Shown here: positions 33,593-43,068 of the stretch, one piece after another | Numbering within the stretch: the stretch's first letter is position 1 | Layout: every line of letters begins with the position of its first letter | Notes under the pieces: generated by a model | The model's database searches: none | Told to the model about the DNA's origin: nothing | The model's input: only the letters and a program-made list of their open reading frames with translations | Program-made: the position numbers and the translations under genes | Assembly (NCBI GenBank): GCA_958295715.1 | Contig: OY282371.1 | Span: 520,133 to 584,132, forward strand | DNA length: 64,000 nt | Source: an uncultured Dehalococcoidia bacterium | GTDB lineage: Bacteria > Chloroflexota > Dehalococcoidia > Lucifugimonadales > GCA-2712585 | Direction: 5' to 3'

Positions 33593-36064
33593 TCAGGCGA
33601 CCACGATGTTTATCAGCCGCCCCTCTACGTACACCATGTTGCGTATCGTTTTGTTCTGCGTGTGCCGCTGCACCTTGGGGCTGGCCAAGGCCATCTCCTT
33701 CACCGCCTCCTCGGACGCGACGGCGGGGGCCTCCAACCGGTCTCTGAGCCGCCCGTTCACCTGCACCACCAGGGTCACCGTCTCCTCAACGGTCAGGGCC
33801 GGGTCCCACTTGGGGAACGCGCGGTTGTGGATGCTGTAGCCGTGGCCGGCCCGTTCCCACAACTCCTCCGCGACGTGGGGGGCCAGGGGCGCCAGCATCA
33901 GCAGGAACTTCTCCACGCATTCCCGCCACTGCCCGGCCTCCACCTCCCCCCTGTCCCACGCCTGGGAGAGGTGGTTGGTGAGCTCCATGAGGGCGGCGAT
34001 GGCCGTGTTGAACTTGAACCGGTCCAGGTCAGTGTGCACCTTCTCGATGGTCTGGTGGAGCTTGCGCCGGGTCTGGGCCGGGCCGCCGCCATCCTCCACC
34101 CGTTCGGGCAGTTGGGCGGGGTCCCGTTGTAGGAGGTCCCAGACGCGGTTCATCCACCGGGCTATGCCGTTTATGCCGGTGTCCGTCCAGTCGCCGCCCT
34201 GGTCCCAAGGGCCGAGGAACATCAGGTAGGCCCGCACCGCGTCGGCCCCGAGGACCTTCACGTAGTCGTCGGGGTTGATGACGTTGCCCCGGGACTTGCT
34301 CATCTTGGCGCCGCTGGCGATGATAATCCCCTGGTTGAAGAGCCGCAGGAAGGGTTCGCCGAACTTCAACAACCCCATGTCCCTCAGGGCCTTGGTGAAA
34401 AAGCGGGCGTAGAGCAGGTGCATAACGGCGTGCTCGGCCCCGCCGGTGTACTGGTCCACGGGCAGCCACTCCTCGGCCAGGGACATGTCGAATGGCCCGC
34501 CCTCGTGCCTGGGGCTGGTGAACCGGAACATGTACCAAGACGAGTCCACAAAGGTGTCCATGGTGTCCGTCTCGCGCCGGCCCTCGCCCTGGCAGGAGGG
34601 ACACGCGGCCTGCACGAACTCCGGGCTTGCCGCCAAGGGCGACTCCCCGGTGGGCCTGAACTCGGCGTTGGGCGGCAGCAGGACGGGCAGGTCCTCCTCC
34701 GGAACGGGCGTGGCGCCGCAGTCGTCGCAATAGATTATGGGTATGGGGGTGCCCCAGTACCTTTGCCGGGAGATGAGCCAGTCCCTAACGCGATAGGCCA
34801 CCGCCCTTTCCCCCCAACCCCGCTCCTCTATGAGGTCGGCGATGGACTCTATGGCGTCGGCGCTGGCCATTCCGTTGAAGCGGTTGGAATTGGTCATCAC
34901 CCCCTGGCCGGTGAACGCCCTTGGTTCCCTCCACTCCGCGCCGGCGGGGCTGATAACCGTTCTAATGGGCAGGCCGTGCTCTTTAGCGAACTCGTAGTCC
35001 CGCTGGTCGTGGGCCGGCACCCCCATCACCGCGCCGGAGCCGTAGGTGGTCAGCACGTAGTCGGCGATGAAGAGGGGGACCCGTTCGCCGTTGGTCGGGT
35101 TGACGGCGTAGGAACCGAGGGGAACGCCGGTCTTGTCCCTTTCCGTGGACATCCGCTCAATCTCCGTCTGGCGTTTGGTCTTCTCCACGTAGGCCAGGAC
35201 CTCGGCCCGCCGCTCCGGGGCGGCGAGGCCTTCCACCAGTGGATGCTCCGGGGCCAGGGCCATGAAGGTGACGCCGTAGATGGTGTCTATCCGGGTTGTA
35301 AAGGTGCGGAGCTCCCCCTCGGCGAGGCCGCAATGGGAGATGTCGAAGGCAATGTCCACCCCTTCGCTGCGGCCTATCCAGTTCCGCTGCATGGTTAGAA
35401 TCTTCTCCGGCCAGTCGGTGAGGCCGCTAAAGTCCAGCAGCTCCTCGGCGTAGTCGGTGATGCGGAAGAACCACTGTTGGAGGGCGCGGCGGCTCACCGG
35501 GGCGTCGCACCGCTCGCATCCCCCGTTAACCACCTGTTCGTTGGCCAGGACCGTTTGGCACGACGGGCACCAGACCACCGGGGCCTCGGCGCGGTAGGCC
35601 AGGCCCTTCTTGTATAGCTGTAGGAAGAGCCACTGGTTCCACCGGTAATACTCCGGCAGGCAGCAAATTATCTCCCGCTCCCAGTCGTACATAGGCCCCA
35701 TTGAGCGCAGCTGCCGCCGCATGTTGTCTATGTTGCCCATGGTCCACGACTGGGGATGGATGCCCCGGCTTATGGCCGCGTTCTCCGCCGGCAGGCCGAA
35801 GGCGTCGAACCCCATGGGATGCATCACGTTGTAGCCCTGCATTCGCCGGAACCGGGCGTGGCAGTCGGCGGGGGCCATGGCGTACCAGTGGCCAACGTGC
35901 AGGTCCCCCGACGGGTAGGGGTACATGGTCAGTTCGTACCACTTGGGGCGGGGGTCGTCGTCCTTGGCCCGGTGGACGCCATCCCGTTCCCACCGTTCCT
36001 GCCACTTCCGGTCAATCTCGGTGGCCGGATATCGTATCTCTACGCGCCTTGTGGTCATGCTCAC
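33593..36064 (-). CDS. leuS: Leucyl-tRNA synthetase
   Basis: Class I synthetase of 823 residues, normal bacterial length. The HIGH-type motif is PYPSGDLHVGHWYAM, the KMSKS motif is SGAKMSKSRGNVI, and the CP1 editing domain (about 225-415) includes FTTRIDTIYGVTFMALAPEH and GVPAHDQRDYEFA. A zinc-like CPSCQTV..CERCDAP module is in the N-terminal half. It is a single gene flanked by repeat-rich DNA on both sides. Confidence 0.96.
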   Translation of the reverse strand: MSMTTRRVEIRYPATEIDRKWQERWERDGVHRAKDDDPRPKWYELTMYPYPSGDLHVGHWYAMAPADCHARFRRMQGYNVMHPMGFDAFGLPAENAAISRGIHPQSWTMGNIDNMRRQLRSMGPMYDWEREIICCLPEYYRWNQWLFLQLYKKGLAYRAEAPVVWCPSCQTVLANEQVVNGGCERCDAPVSRRALQQWFFRITDYAEELLDFSGLTDWPEKILTMQRNWIGRSEGVDIAFDISHCGLAEGELRTFTTRIDTIYGVTFMALAPEHPLVEGLAAPERRAEVLAYVEKTKRQTEIERMSTERDKTGVPLGSYAVNPTNGERVPLFIADYVLTTYGSGAVMGVPAHDQRDYEFAKEHGLPIRTVISPAGAEWREPRAFTGQGVMTNSNRFNGMASADAIESIADLIEERGWGERAVAYRVRDWLISRQRYWGTPIPIIYCDDCGATPVPEEDLPVLLPPNAEFRPTGESPLAASPEFVQAACPSCQGEGRRETDTMDTFVDSSWYMFRFTSPRHEGGPFDMSLAEEWLPVDQYTGGAEHAVMHLLYARFFTKALRDMGLLKFGEPFLRLFNQGIIIASGAKMSKSRGNVINPDDYVKVLGADAVRAYLMFLGPWDQGGDWTDTGINGIARWMNRVWDLLQRDPAQLPERVEDGGGPAQTRRKLHQTIEKVHTDLDRFKFNTAIAALMELTNHLSQAWDRGEVEAGQWRECVEKFLLMLAPLAPHVAEELWERAGHGYSIHNRAFPKWDPALTVEETVTLVVQVNGRLRDRLEAPAVASEEAVKEMALASPKVQRHTQNKTIRNMVYVEGRLINIVVA

Positions 36065-36149
36065 TTCCTAGCTCTCGTCTTTGGCGCCCATTATACACCC
36101 ATACGGCGGCGCTTTCTCCCAACGGCCCCCGTCGCTTGGGGAAACGGCC

Positions 36150-36309
36150 CATCCTGCCCCCTTGCCGTTGACATGGAATCCTTATGGCCCATCCTGCCGC
36201 TTGCCGTTGACATGGAATCCGTATGGCCCATCCTGCCCCCCTGCCGTTGACATGGAATCCGTATGGCCCAGTCCGCCTCCCTGCCGTTGACATGGAATCC
36301 TTATAGAAG
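36150..36309 (+). repeat. Four 40-bp direct repeats carrying TTGACA
   Basis: GTTGACATGGAATCC begins at 36167, 36206, 36246 and 36286. The consensus unit also contains TATGGCCCATCCTGCC. Every copy includes a perfect -35-like TTGACA. The array ends 38 bases before a luciferase-like gene. The rest of the 36065-36347 gap shows nothing else. Confidence 0.9.
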
Positions 36310-36315
36310 GATACT
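36287..36315 (+). promoter_or_regulatory. Promoter formed by the last 40-bp repeat
   Basis: TTGACA (36287-36292) plus a 17-base spacer and GATACT (36310-36315). The other three repeats lack a -10 at this distance (they read CATCCT-like sequence), so only the last copy looks like a full promoter. An AGGAGGCG site precedes the ATG at 36348. Confidence 0.55.
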
Positions 36316-36347
36316 TGCGCTAACGAACCCCGAACTAGGAGGCGTTT

Positions 36348-37220
36348 ATGAAGCTGGGCGTGGTGTTTCCCCAAACGGAGATTGGAGCGGACCCGGGAGC
36401 GGTGAAGGAGTACGCTCAGGCGGCGGAGTCCCTGGGATACGACCACCTCCTGGCCTACGACCACGTGCTGGGGGCCGACGCGGGCCACTATCCCAACTGG
36501 GGTGGCGCCTACAGGCTGGAGGACCAGTTCCACGAGCCCTTTGTCCTCTTCGGCTATCTCGCGGGCCTCACCAAGCGCATAGGGCTAACCACCGGCATAA
36601 TAATTCTCCCCCAGCGTCAGACCGTGTTGGTGGCCAAGCAGGCCGCCGAGGTGGACGTGCTCACCGGCGGGCGTCTGCGCTTGGGCATCGGCATCGGTTG
36701 GAACCACGTGGAGTATGAAGCCTTGGGCGAGAACTTCCGCGACCGCGGACGCCGCAGCGAGGAGCAGATAGCCCTACTGAGGGAGTTGTGGACCAAGGAG
36801 GTTATCGACTTCAAGGGGAAGTGGCACCGCGTCACCCACGCCGGCCTCAACCCCCTGCCGGCGCAGCGTCCCATACCCATCTGGTTCGGCGGCGGCTCCG
36901 AGCAGGTCCTCCGGCGCATCGGGACCATTGGCGACGGCTGGATAGCCACCACCCGCAACACGGGCCTTAACGACTCCTTCCGCGACCGCATCGAAACGAT
37001 ACGCCAGCACGCCCGGGAGGCGGGCCGCGACCCCGCGGCTATTGGCGTCGAGGGGCCTATTCAGGCGGCTGAAGGTTCCCCCGACGACTGGGCCGGATAT
37101 CTGGCCCAGTGGAAGTCCTACGGGGCCACCCACGTCACCTTCAACACCATGAACGCCGGGTTCACCTCGCCGGAGCAGCATATAGACGCCATTCGCCGCT
37201 TCAAAGAGGCCGTGTCCTGA
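36348..37220 (+). CDS. Luciferase-like F420-dependent oxidoreductase
   Basis: The 290-residue TIM barrel starts KLGVVFPQTEIGADPG. AESLGYDHLLAYDHVLG, LTTGIIILPQRQTVLVAKQAAEVD and LRLGIGIGWNHVEYEALG are hallmarks of the F420-dependent LLM subgroup. FGGGSEQVLRRIG binds the cofactor phosphate region. It probably carries out a hydride transfer to or from an unknown substrate. It leads a three-gene run with an alpha/beta hydrolase and another LLM enzyme. Confidence 0.9.
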   Translation: MKLGVVFPQTEIGADPGAVKEYAQAAESLGYDHLLAYDHVLGADAGHYPNWGGAYRLEDQFHEPFVLFGYLAGLTKRIGLTTGIIILPQRQTVLVAKQAAEVDVLTGGRLRLGIGIGWNHVEYEALGENFRDRGRRSEEQIALLRELWTKEVIDFKGKWHRVTHAGLNPLPAQRPIPIWFGGGSEQVLRRIGTIGDGWIATTRNTGLNDSFRDRIETIRQHAREAGRDPAAIGVEGPIQAAEGSPDDWAGYLAQWKSYGATHVTFNTMNAGFTSPEQHIDAIRRFKEAVS

Positions 37221-37262
37221 CTTGTGGGGTTAGAATAGGATGAGCGACGACGGGAGAGAGCG

Positions 37263-38063
37263 ATGACCCAAAGTCACACGGAAGAGGTCTTGAGCTACGC
37301 GGGGGTCGACCTTCAGATGCTTAAAGCGGGCAACGGCCCGCCCCTGCTGGTCCTCCACGGGGCCGGCGGGAACCCCGGCTTCACGCCTTATCATCACGCC
37401 TTGGCCGAGCGGTTCACCGTCTACGCGCCATCCCACCCCGGCTTCGACGGGTCGTCTAGGCCGCCGTGGATAGATTCCATCGTGGCCGTCTCCCACTTCT
37501 ACCTCGGCCTGGTTGACGAGATGGGCCTGGACCGGTTCTCCCTCATGGGCTTCTCTATGGGCGGGTGGATAGCCGCCGAGATGGCGGCCATGGCCCCGGC
37601 GCGTCTGGACCGCCTGGTCCTCGTCGCCGCGGTGGGCGTCAAGCCCGGTAACGGCCGCATAGCCGAACTCTTCAACGTGTCGAGGGATGACGTGAGCAAG
37701 CTGCGCTTCTTCGACACGGCTCAGGTTCCAAACTACGATGAGACCTACGGCAGGGAGATGACCCGGGCCGAGGCCGACGTGGAGCGGCGCAACCGGGAGA
37801 CCGCGGCCCGTTGGTGCTGGCAGCCCTACATGCACAACCCAAACCTGCCCCACTACCTGACCAAGGTCCGCGCCCCCACCCTGGTTGTCTGGGGCAGGGA
37901 GGACGCCATCGCCCCCGTGGAGTGCGCCGAAGCCTACGGCCAGGCCATCCCCAACTCCCGGCTCCGCGTCATAGACCGCTGCGGCCACATTCCCCAGGTG
38001 GAGAAGCCGCGGGAGTTTCTAGACGCGGTCATTCCCTTCCTCTCAGACCCTCAGCCCGCCTAG
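37263..38063 (+). CDS. Alpha/beta hydrolase
   Basis: The 266-residue enzyme shows LVLHGAGGNPGFTPY (oxyanion HGxG region), nucleophile elbow MGFSMGGWIAAEMA, an acidic residue in VVWGREDAIAPVE and the catalytic His in IDRCGHIPQVEKP. Such enzymes are common in ring-cleavage and ester pathways. Position between two flavin/F420 oxidoreductases suggests hydrolysis of their oxidised product; this is inference. Confidence 0.9.
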   Translation: MTQSHTEEVLSYAGVDLQMLKAGNGPPLLVLHGAGGNPGFTPYHHALAERFTVYAPSHPGFDGSSRPPWIDSIVAVSHFYLGLVDEMGLDRFSLMGFSMGGWIAAEMAAMAPARLDRLVLVAAVGVKPGNGRIAELFNVSRDDVSKLRFFDTAQVPNYDETYGREMTRAEADVERRNRETAARWCWQPYMHNPNLPHYLTKVRAPTLVVWGREDAIAPVECAEAYGQAIPNSRLRVIDRCGHIPQVEKPREFLDAVIPFLSDPQPA

Positions 38064-38093
38064 CCCTCGCCACCCTCGCCAAAGGAGGCCCCC

Positions 38094-39233
38094 ATGTCGG
38101 TACAGGTCTACTGGTTCACGGAGCAGCCCTACAGCCACACCTCCGAGGAGGAGCTCGCCGAGCATCAGAGGGAGTCTTACTTCACCCTCAGCAACAGGTT
38201 CTTCGACCCGGTGAAGGCCCACCGGCTCTACAGCCAATACCATGAGCAGTACGCCCGCGCCGACGAGGTGGGCTTCGACGGCATTATGACCAACGAGCAC
38301 CATAACGCTTGGTGGTGCATGAAGCCATCGGCCAACATCGACGCCACGGCCATAGCAATGGTCACCAGCCGCTGCAAGATAGCCATCCTCGGCAACGTCA
38401 TACCGGTCACCGACAACCCGGTGCGCATCGCCGAGGAGATAGCCATGGTGGACGTCATATCCGGCGGCAGGGTCATATCGGGGTTCGTCCGGGGCACCCC
38501 GGTGGAAAGCATCCAGGCCAACGTCAACCCCGCCGACAACATGGAGCGGTTCCAGGAGGCCCACGACCTCATCATCAAGACGTGGACGTCCGACGGCCCC
38601 TTCCGGTGGGAAGGCAAGCACTTCCACAACCGCATAGTCAACCCGTGGATGAAGCCCATCCAGAAGCCCCACCCGCCCATCTGGTATCCCGGCACCTCCA
38701 GCGTGGAGAGCGTCGTTTGGGCCGCCGAGCGCGGCTACGCCTACATGAGCTTGGGAAGCCTTCTCGACGTGGCCGTTAAGACCAACCAACTGTATCACGA
38801 GACGGCCCAAGCCGCCGGGTTCGACACGGGGCCGGAGCAGTACGGATACCTGGTGCGCGCCTTTGTGGCCGACACCGACGAGCGGGCCTACGAGATGGGC
38901 AAGCACTTCATGTGGAACGAGAAGTACCGCTTCAAGTCCATAGAGGAACACGCCGACCCGCCCGGCTACCGGAGCCGCGACGCCGCCAAGATAGCCTCGA
39001 ACCGCGTCCAACCCGGCTTCGGCGGCTGGACCTACGACCAGCTTATCGAGATGGACAACCTCATCGTCGGGAACCCCGACACCGTCATCCGCAAGCTGAG
39101 GGGCATCCGGGACGAGCTGAAGGCCGGGCACATCCTGATTTACGGGCACGAAGGCCCCATGCCCCACGCCGACGTGATGCGCTCCATAGAGCTGTGGGGA
39201 ACCAAGGTCATCCCCGCCCTCAAAGAGCCGTAA
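38094..39233 (+). CDS. Luciferase-like flavin-dependent monooxygenase
   Basis: The 379-residue protein resembles bacterial luciferase-type monooxygenases: DGIMTNEHHNAWWCMKPS near residue 62 (the NEHH segment is typical), IPVTDNPVRIAEEIAMVD, GGRVISGFVRGTP and a C-terminal GNPDTVIRKL. The GGAGG ribosome site is strong. It may use FMNH2 and oxygen. Substrate unknown. Confidence 0.9.
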   Translation: MSVQVYWFTEQPYSHTSEEELAEHQRESYFTLSNRFFDPVKAHRLYSQYHEQYARADEVGFDGIMTNEHHNAWWCMKPSANIDATAIAMVTSRCKIAILGNVIPVTDNPVRIAEEIAMVDVISGGRVISGFVRGTPVESIQANVNPADNMERFQEAHDLIIKTWTSDGPFRWEGKHFHNRIVNPWMKPIQKPHPPIWYPGTSSVESVVWAAERGYAYMSLGSLLDVAVKTNQLYHETAQAAGFDTGPEQYGYLVRAFVADTDERAYEMGKHFMWNEKYRFKSIEEHADPPGYRSRDAAKIASNRVQPGFGGWTYDQLIEMDNLIVGNPDTVIRKLRGIRDELKAGHILIYGHEGPMPHADVMRSIELWGTKVIPALKEP

Positions 39234-39906
39234 CCCGGCCGCCGCCCCATCCGTCATTCCCGCCGCCCCTCCTTTCCGTCATTCCCGCGAAGGCGGGAAT
39301 CCATCCCCCGCCACGTCGCAGGACCAACGCCATGGGCCGCGGCGCATCTCCCCACTCCGTCATTCCCGTGAAAACGGGAATCCAGGAAGGCCCCAACCCC
39401 TAACGGCCAATGTGTCGCTCTCACGCCTTCTGGCCCTCTCCCCGCCGTGGTTATCCGTAATGGTTGGGCGGTTCGCGTTCGTATAGTAGGAGGAGAGAAG
39501 ATGGATTCCCGCCTACGCGGGAAGGGCACGCGCGCCCATTTTGGTTTTGCGGAGCGTCGGTCTTGGGATGAAGGGGGGATGGATTCCCGCCTGCGCGGGA
39601 AGGGCACGTGTGCCCATTTAAGTTTTGAAGAGGGTTGGTTCTGCGTTGGAAGCTCCGGCTTCCCGCCTGCGCGGGAATGACGGATAAGAGGGCGCCGGAA
39701 TGCCGGTGGGTTGAGGCCGGAGTTCGGGGCGTTGGTTTTGCGATGGGACCTTCCTGGATTCCCGTTTTCACGGGAATGACGGATAAGAAAAGACGGGAAT
39801 GACGGATAGGAGAGGGGAGGCGCAGCCAAGAGCCGCCAGCGCAGAATCAGCCCTCTTCAAAACAGAAGTGGGCGCACGCGCCCTTCCCGCCTGCGCGGGA
39901 ATGACG
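39234..39906. repeat. Dense cluster of REP-like palindromes (at least seven)
   Basis: Palindromes start near 39277, 39358 (GTGAAAAC variant), 39502, 39582, 39659, 39754 (TTTTCAC variant) and 39886. Those at 39502 and 39582 are fused to GGGCACG..CGTGCCC-type palindromes with TTTTGGTTTTG-like tails. CGGCCAATGTGTCGCTCTCACG near 39404 is the inverse of sequence near 20103. No gene seen. Confidence 0.85.
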
Positions 39907-39919
39907 GCATCCCCCCCGC

Positions 39920-39948
39920 TTGCCGCCGGGCCGTGGCCGCCATATAAT
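39920..39948 (+). promoter_or_regulatory. Promoter of the first SDR gene
   Basis: TTGCCG (39920-39925), 17-base spacer and a perfect TATAAT (39943-39948), 39 bases before the ATG. Confidence 0.6.
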
Positions 39949-39986
39949 GGCCAAGACCCTCACACATCCATAGGAGAACCCGACGC

Positions 39987-40757
39987 ATGGGCGATAGATT
40001 AGCTGGAAAGGTGGCGATTTTGGCCGGCGGGGCCACCGGCATGGGCAGGACCACGGCCTTGCGGTTCGCCCAGGAGGGCGCCAAGGTGATGATTGCCGAC
40101 CGCAACCGCGCCGCCTCCGACGAGACCCTCGCCATGGTCCGGGACATCACCCCGGACGCCGAGGTCGTGGCGGTGGACGTTTCCAAGTGGGGCCAGGTCC
40201 AAAACATGGTCGACGCCACCGTGGAACGGTTCGGCCGGGTGGACGTTCTCGTGAACCTGGCCGCCATTCTAATGCTCACCCCGCCCCTCATCGACGTGGA
40301 GGAGCGGCAGTGGGACCTGATTATGGACACCAACCTCAAGGGGACCTTCTTCTGCTGCAAGGCGGCCATTCCCGCCATGCTCAAGGGCGGCGGCGGCTCC
40401 ATAGTCAACATCTCCTCCTCGGCGGGGCTTGACGCCTGGACCCGTTCCCTCCCCTACAACATAAGCAAGGCCGGAGTCATCCACCTGACCTCCGTCATCT
40501 CGGGGCAGTACACCCCCCAAGGCATCCGGGTTAACTGCATAGTCCCTGGCCCCGTAGACACGCCCCAGGCCAGGGGCAGCAGCCAGAGCGCCGACCTGCT
40601 GGCCGCCGTCGCCGCCGAGCATCCCATGGGGCGCATAGGCCGCCCGGAGGAGATATCCAACGCCATCCTATTCCTGGCCTCCGACGAGGCGTCCTTTGTG
40701 AGCGGAGCCACCTACGTGGTGGATGGCGGCGCCAGGACGTCGGGGCGCAGGAGCTAG
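39987..40757 (+). CDS. Short-chain dehydrogenase/reductase, copy 1
   Basis: A classical SDR of 256 residues. The cofactor loop reads LAGGATGMGRTTALRFA; VLVNLAA replaces the usual NNAG; the catalytic Ser-Tyr-Lys set lies in ISSSAGLD and YNISKAGV; the C-terminus has YVVDGGA. The acidic ADRN after strand 2 suggests NAD(H) preference. It is about 60% identical by eye to copy 2 downstream, with the same TPQARGSSQSA segment, so they arose by duplication. Confidence 0.92.
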   Translation: MGDRLAGKVAILAGGATGMGRTTALRFAQEGAKVMIADRNRAASDETLAMVRDITPDAEVVAVDVSKWGQVQNMVDATVERFGRVDVLVNLAAILMLTPPLIDVEERQWDLIMDTNLKGTFFCCKAAIPAMLKGGGGSIVNISSSAGLDAWTRSLPYNISKAGVIHLTSVISGQYTPQGIRVNCIVPGPVDTPQARGSSQSADLLAAVAAEHPMGRIGRPEEISNAILFLASDEASFVSGATYVVDGGARTSGRRS

Positions 40758-40776
40758 TCCACAGTAAGGAAGGGCC

Positions 40777-41013
40777 ATGAACAACTTGACGGAGATAGCC
40801 AAGCGGGCCGTGGAGGACTACGGCTTCCGCCAAATAGCCCTCTGGAGCCCCGACGACCTGGTGGAACAGTGGGGCCTTTCGCCGCGCGAGGCCGGTACGC
40901 TGAAGGGCGCGCTGAGGGACGAGTTGGAGCGTTTGCCCGTGCCCGTGGAGCCGCGGGACTACGCCGCCGTTACTGACCGCCTGAACAGCCTGATAAGCGG
41001 CTGCCTTGGCTGA
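40777..41013 (+). CDS. Small conserved-looking protein between two SDR genes
   Basis: The 78-residue protein is largely helical by composition: NNLTEIAKRAVEDYGFRQIA, WGLSPREAGTLKGAL and a final DYAAVTDRLNSLISGCLG. GGAAGGGCC precedes the ATG, and the stop overlaps the next SDR start by 8 bases, which supports a real translated gene. No family recognised. It could be an accessory subunit for an adjacent SDR. Confidence 0.65.
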   Translation: MNNLTEIAKRAVEDYGFRQIALWSPDDLVEQWGLSPREAGTLKGALRDELERLPVPVEPRDYAAVTDRLNSLISGCLG

Positions 41014-41776
41014 GCGGCTGGCGGGCAAGGTCGCCCTGGTCACCGGCGGGGCCTCCGGGATAGGCCGCGCCGCCGTTTTGCGGTTCGCCCGGGAGGGCGC
41101 CAAGGTGATGATAGCCGACCGCAACGTCACGGCCTTGAAGGAGACGCTGGCCGAGGCCCTGGCGATAACGCCCGACGCCGCATCCGTGCAGGCTGACGTT
41201 TCCAAGACCCCCCAGGTCCAGGCCATGGTGGACGCCGCCGTGGCCCGGTTTCACCGGCTGGACGTTTTGGTCAACGCCGCCGGGGTCCTGGTCCTCGCGC
41301 CTCCCTTGGCGGAGATTGACGAGCGGGACTGGGACCTGATGATGAACACCAACCTACGCGGCCTGTTCCTCTGCTGCAAGGCGGCCATTCCCGCCATGAT
41401 AAAGGGCGGCGGCGGCTCCATCATAAACATATCATCCATGGCCGGCCTCGCCGCCTACGCCCGCTCCCTGCCCTACGCCGTCAGCAAGGCGGGGGTGATA
41501 CACCTAACCCTTGGCGCCGCCAGCCAGTACACCTCCAAGGGCGTTAGGGTCAACTGCATAGCCCCGGGCACCGTTGACACGCCCCAGGCCAGGGGCAGCA
41601 GCCAGAGCGCCAAGGGACTTGAGGAAATTGCCGCCGCTCATCCCATGGGGCGCGTCGGGAGTCCGGATGACATCGCCAACGCCATCCTCTACCTGGCCTC
41701 CGACGAGTCTGCCTACGTCAGCGGCTCAACGGTGATAGTGGACGGCGGCGGCCGCACCCTTCCACCCAAAATCTAG
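41006..41776 (+). CDS. Short-chain dehydrogenase/reductase, copy 2
   Basis: The 256-residue SDR begins AERLAGKVALVTGGASGIGR, a canonical TGxxxGIG loop. VLVNAAG and the catalytic set ISSMAGLA and YAVSKAGV are intact; C-terminal IVDGGG. The start is TTG, overlapping the small gene. Being a recent paralogue of copy 1, it may oxidise a related alcohol. Confidence 0.92.
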   Translation: MAERLAGKVALVTGGASGIGRAAVLRFAREGAKVMIADRNVTALKETLAEALAITPDAASVQADVSKTPQVQAMVDAAVARFHRLDVLVNAAGVLVLAPPLAEIDERDWDLMMNTNLRGLFLCCKAAIPAMIKGGGGSIINISSMAGLAAYARSLPYAVSKAGVIHLTLGAASQYTSKGVRVNCIAPGTVDTPQARGSSQSAKGLEEIAAAHPMGRVGSPDDIANAILYLASDESAYVSGSTVIVDGGGRTLPPKI

Positions 41777-41784
41777 CCGCCGGG

Positions 41785-42891
41785 CTAGAGGCAGGCGTCC
41801 CGCGCGGCCTCCGACAAGGCCCTCATTCGCTCGATGTTGGACGCATCCCCCCGCACGCCGTTGGTGATGATGGCCACCGACAGGCGGCTATCCAGGTCCA
41901 CCCAGCCGATGCTGCTGCCCAGGCCGCTGTGCCCGATGCTGTGGTTGTATCTGCCCGACCCCCTTTGAGTCCCCATCCGGGGGTCGTCGATGGCGAAACC
42001 CAGGCCCAGCTTCACCGCGTCGCCCGACAGGGCGTCCTCACCCTGTCGCTGGAGGGCGGCCAGGCTCTTGACCAGCCCCGAGCGCACGATTTCCCGACCG
42101 TCCAAACTTCCACCCATGGCCAGCATGGCGTAGAAGCGGGCCAGGTCGCGGGCAGAGCTTATGCCGTTGGCCGCCGGTATCACCGCCTGGTGCACGGCCG
42201 GCTGGTTGAAAAGCCCCACGGCCTCCGGGACTTCGCAGTCCTCCATGGCGTACAGCTTGGCCACCCGCCCCCCCTCTTTGGGAGGAAGGCCAAGGTAGAA
42301 GTCATCCATTCCCAAAGGCCCCGTCACCTCTTCGCGGAGGAACCGGCTGATGGGCCTGCCGTCCACCCGCCTGACCACCTCGCCCACGACCCAGCCGAAG
42401 TTCAGTGAGTGGTAGGCGATGACCTCTCCCGGCTGGAACCTCAACGGCGCTTCCTCAATGGCCCTGACCGCCCGTTCCCAGTTGAGCATCATCGGCGGCG
42501 TCAGCTCCGGCGGGGTGTCGGGGAACCCGCCGGTGTGGGTGAGGACGTGGCGCGCCGTCACCCCGCCCTTGCCCGACTGCGCGAACTCGGGCCAGTGGTC
42601 GGCTATCCGGTCGCCCAGTTCCAGGCGGCCGCTCTCCCAAAGGAGGTGCCAGCAGAAGGCGGCCAGGGGTTTGGTGGACGAGAATATGACGAAGAGGGTG
42701 TCGCCGGTCACCGGCCGCTTGGCCTCCGCGTCGGCCATGCCGCCGTAGATGTCCAGGACCAGCTTGTCCCTGCGATAGACGGCCATGGCCGCCCCGGGGT
42801 GCAGCCCCTGGTCGATCTGCTCCTGAAACAGGGCCTTCACCCGTTCCAGCCCTTTGGGGTCCATGCCGGTGGTGTCTGTTGGCGCGCCCAT
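41785..42891 (-). CDS. Beta-lactamase-fold serine hydrolase (class C/EstB-like)
   Basis: The start at 42891 gives 368 residues. The SxxK nucleophile motif is in VIFSSTKPLAAF, the Tyr motif in IAYHSLNFGWV (YHS), and HSGLGSS stands for the KTG box. PGAAMAVYRRDKLVLDIYGG is the typical N-terminal strand pair. Members are esterases, amidases or penicillin-binding proteins. The absence of a signal peptide favours an intracellular esterase. Convergent with the SDR genes. Confidence 0.88.
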   Translation of the reverse strand: MGAPTDTTGMDPKGLERVKALFQEQIDQGLHPGAAMAVYRRDKLVLDIYGGMADAEAKRPVTGDTLFVIFSSTKPLAAFCWHLLWESGRLELGDRIADHWPEFAQSGKGGVTARHVLTHTGGFPDTPPELTPPMMLNWERAVRAIEEAPLRFQPGEVIAYHSLNFGWVVGEVVRRVDGRPISRFLREEVTGPLGMDDFYLGLPPKEGGRVAKLYAMEDCEVPEAVGLFNQPAVHQAVIPAANGISSARDLARFYAMLAMGGSLDGREIVRSGLVKSLAALQRQGEDALSGDAVKLGLGFAIDDPRMGTQRGSGRYNHSIGHSGLGSSIGWVDLDSRLSVAIITNGVRGDASNIERMRALSEAARDACL

Positions 42892-42924
42892 GTCGCTAAC
42901 CCCCTTGGTGGATTCACGGAGTCC

Positions 42925-42953
42925 TTGTCCCGCCGCCGCCGGTAAAATATAAT
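42925..42953 (+). promoter_or_regulatory. Promoter of the FAD oxidoreductase gene
   Basis: TTGTCC (42925-42930), 17-base spacer and a perfect TATAAT (42948-42953). The leader to 43069 would be about 110 bases and nothing in it was recognised. Confidence 0.55.
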
Positions 42954-43068
42954 GGCCGTGGTTGCGCAGGGTCAACCTGCGGGGCTTCGAACAGTGATGA
43001 CATCCCATGAGAGCGCCCGGTGATGAAAGCGTTGCACAGCCGGTATTCCCCCCTTTGGCGAATGCCCC

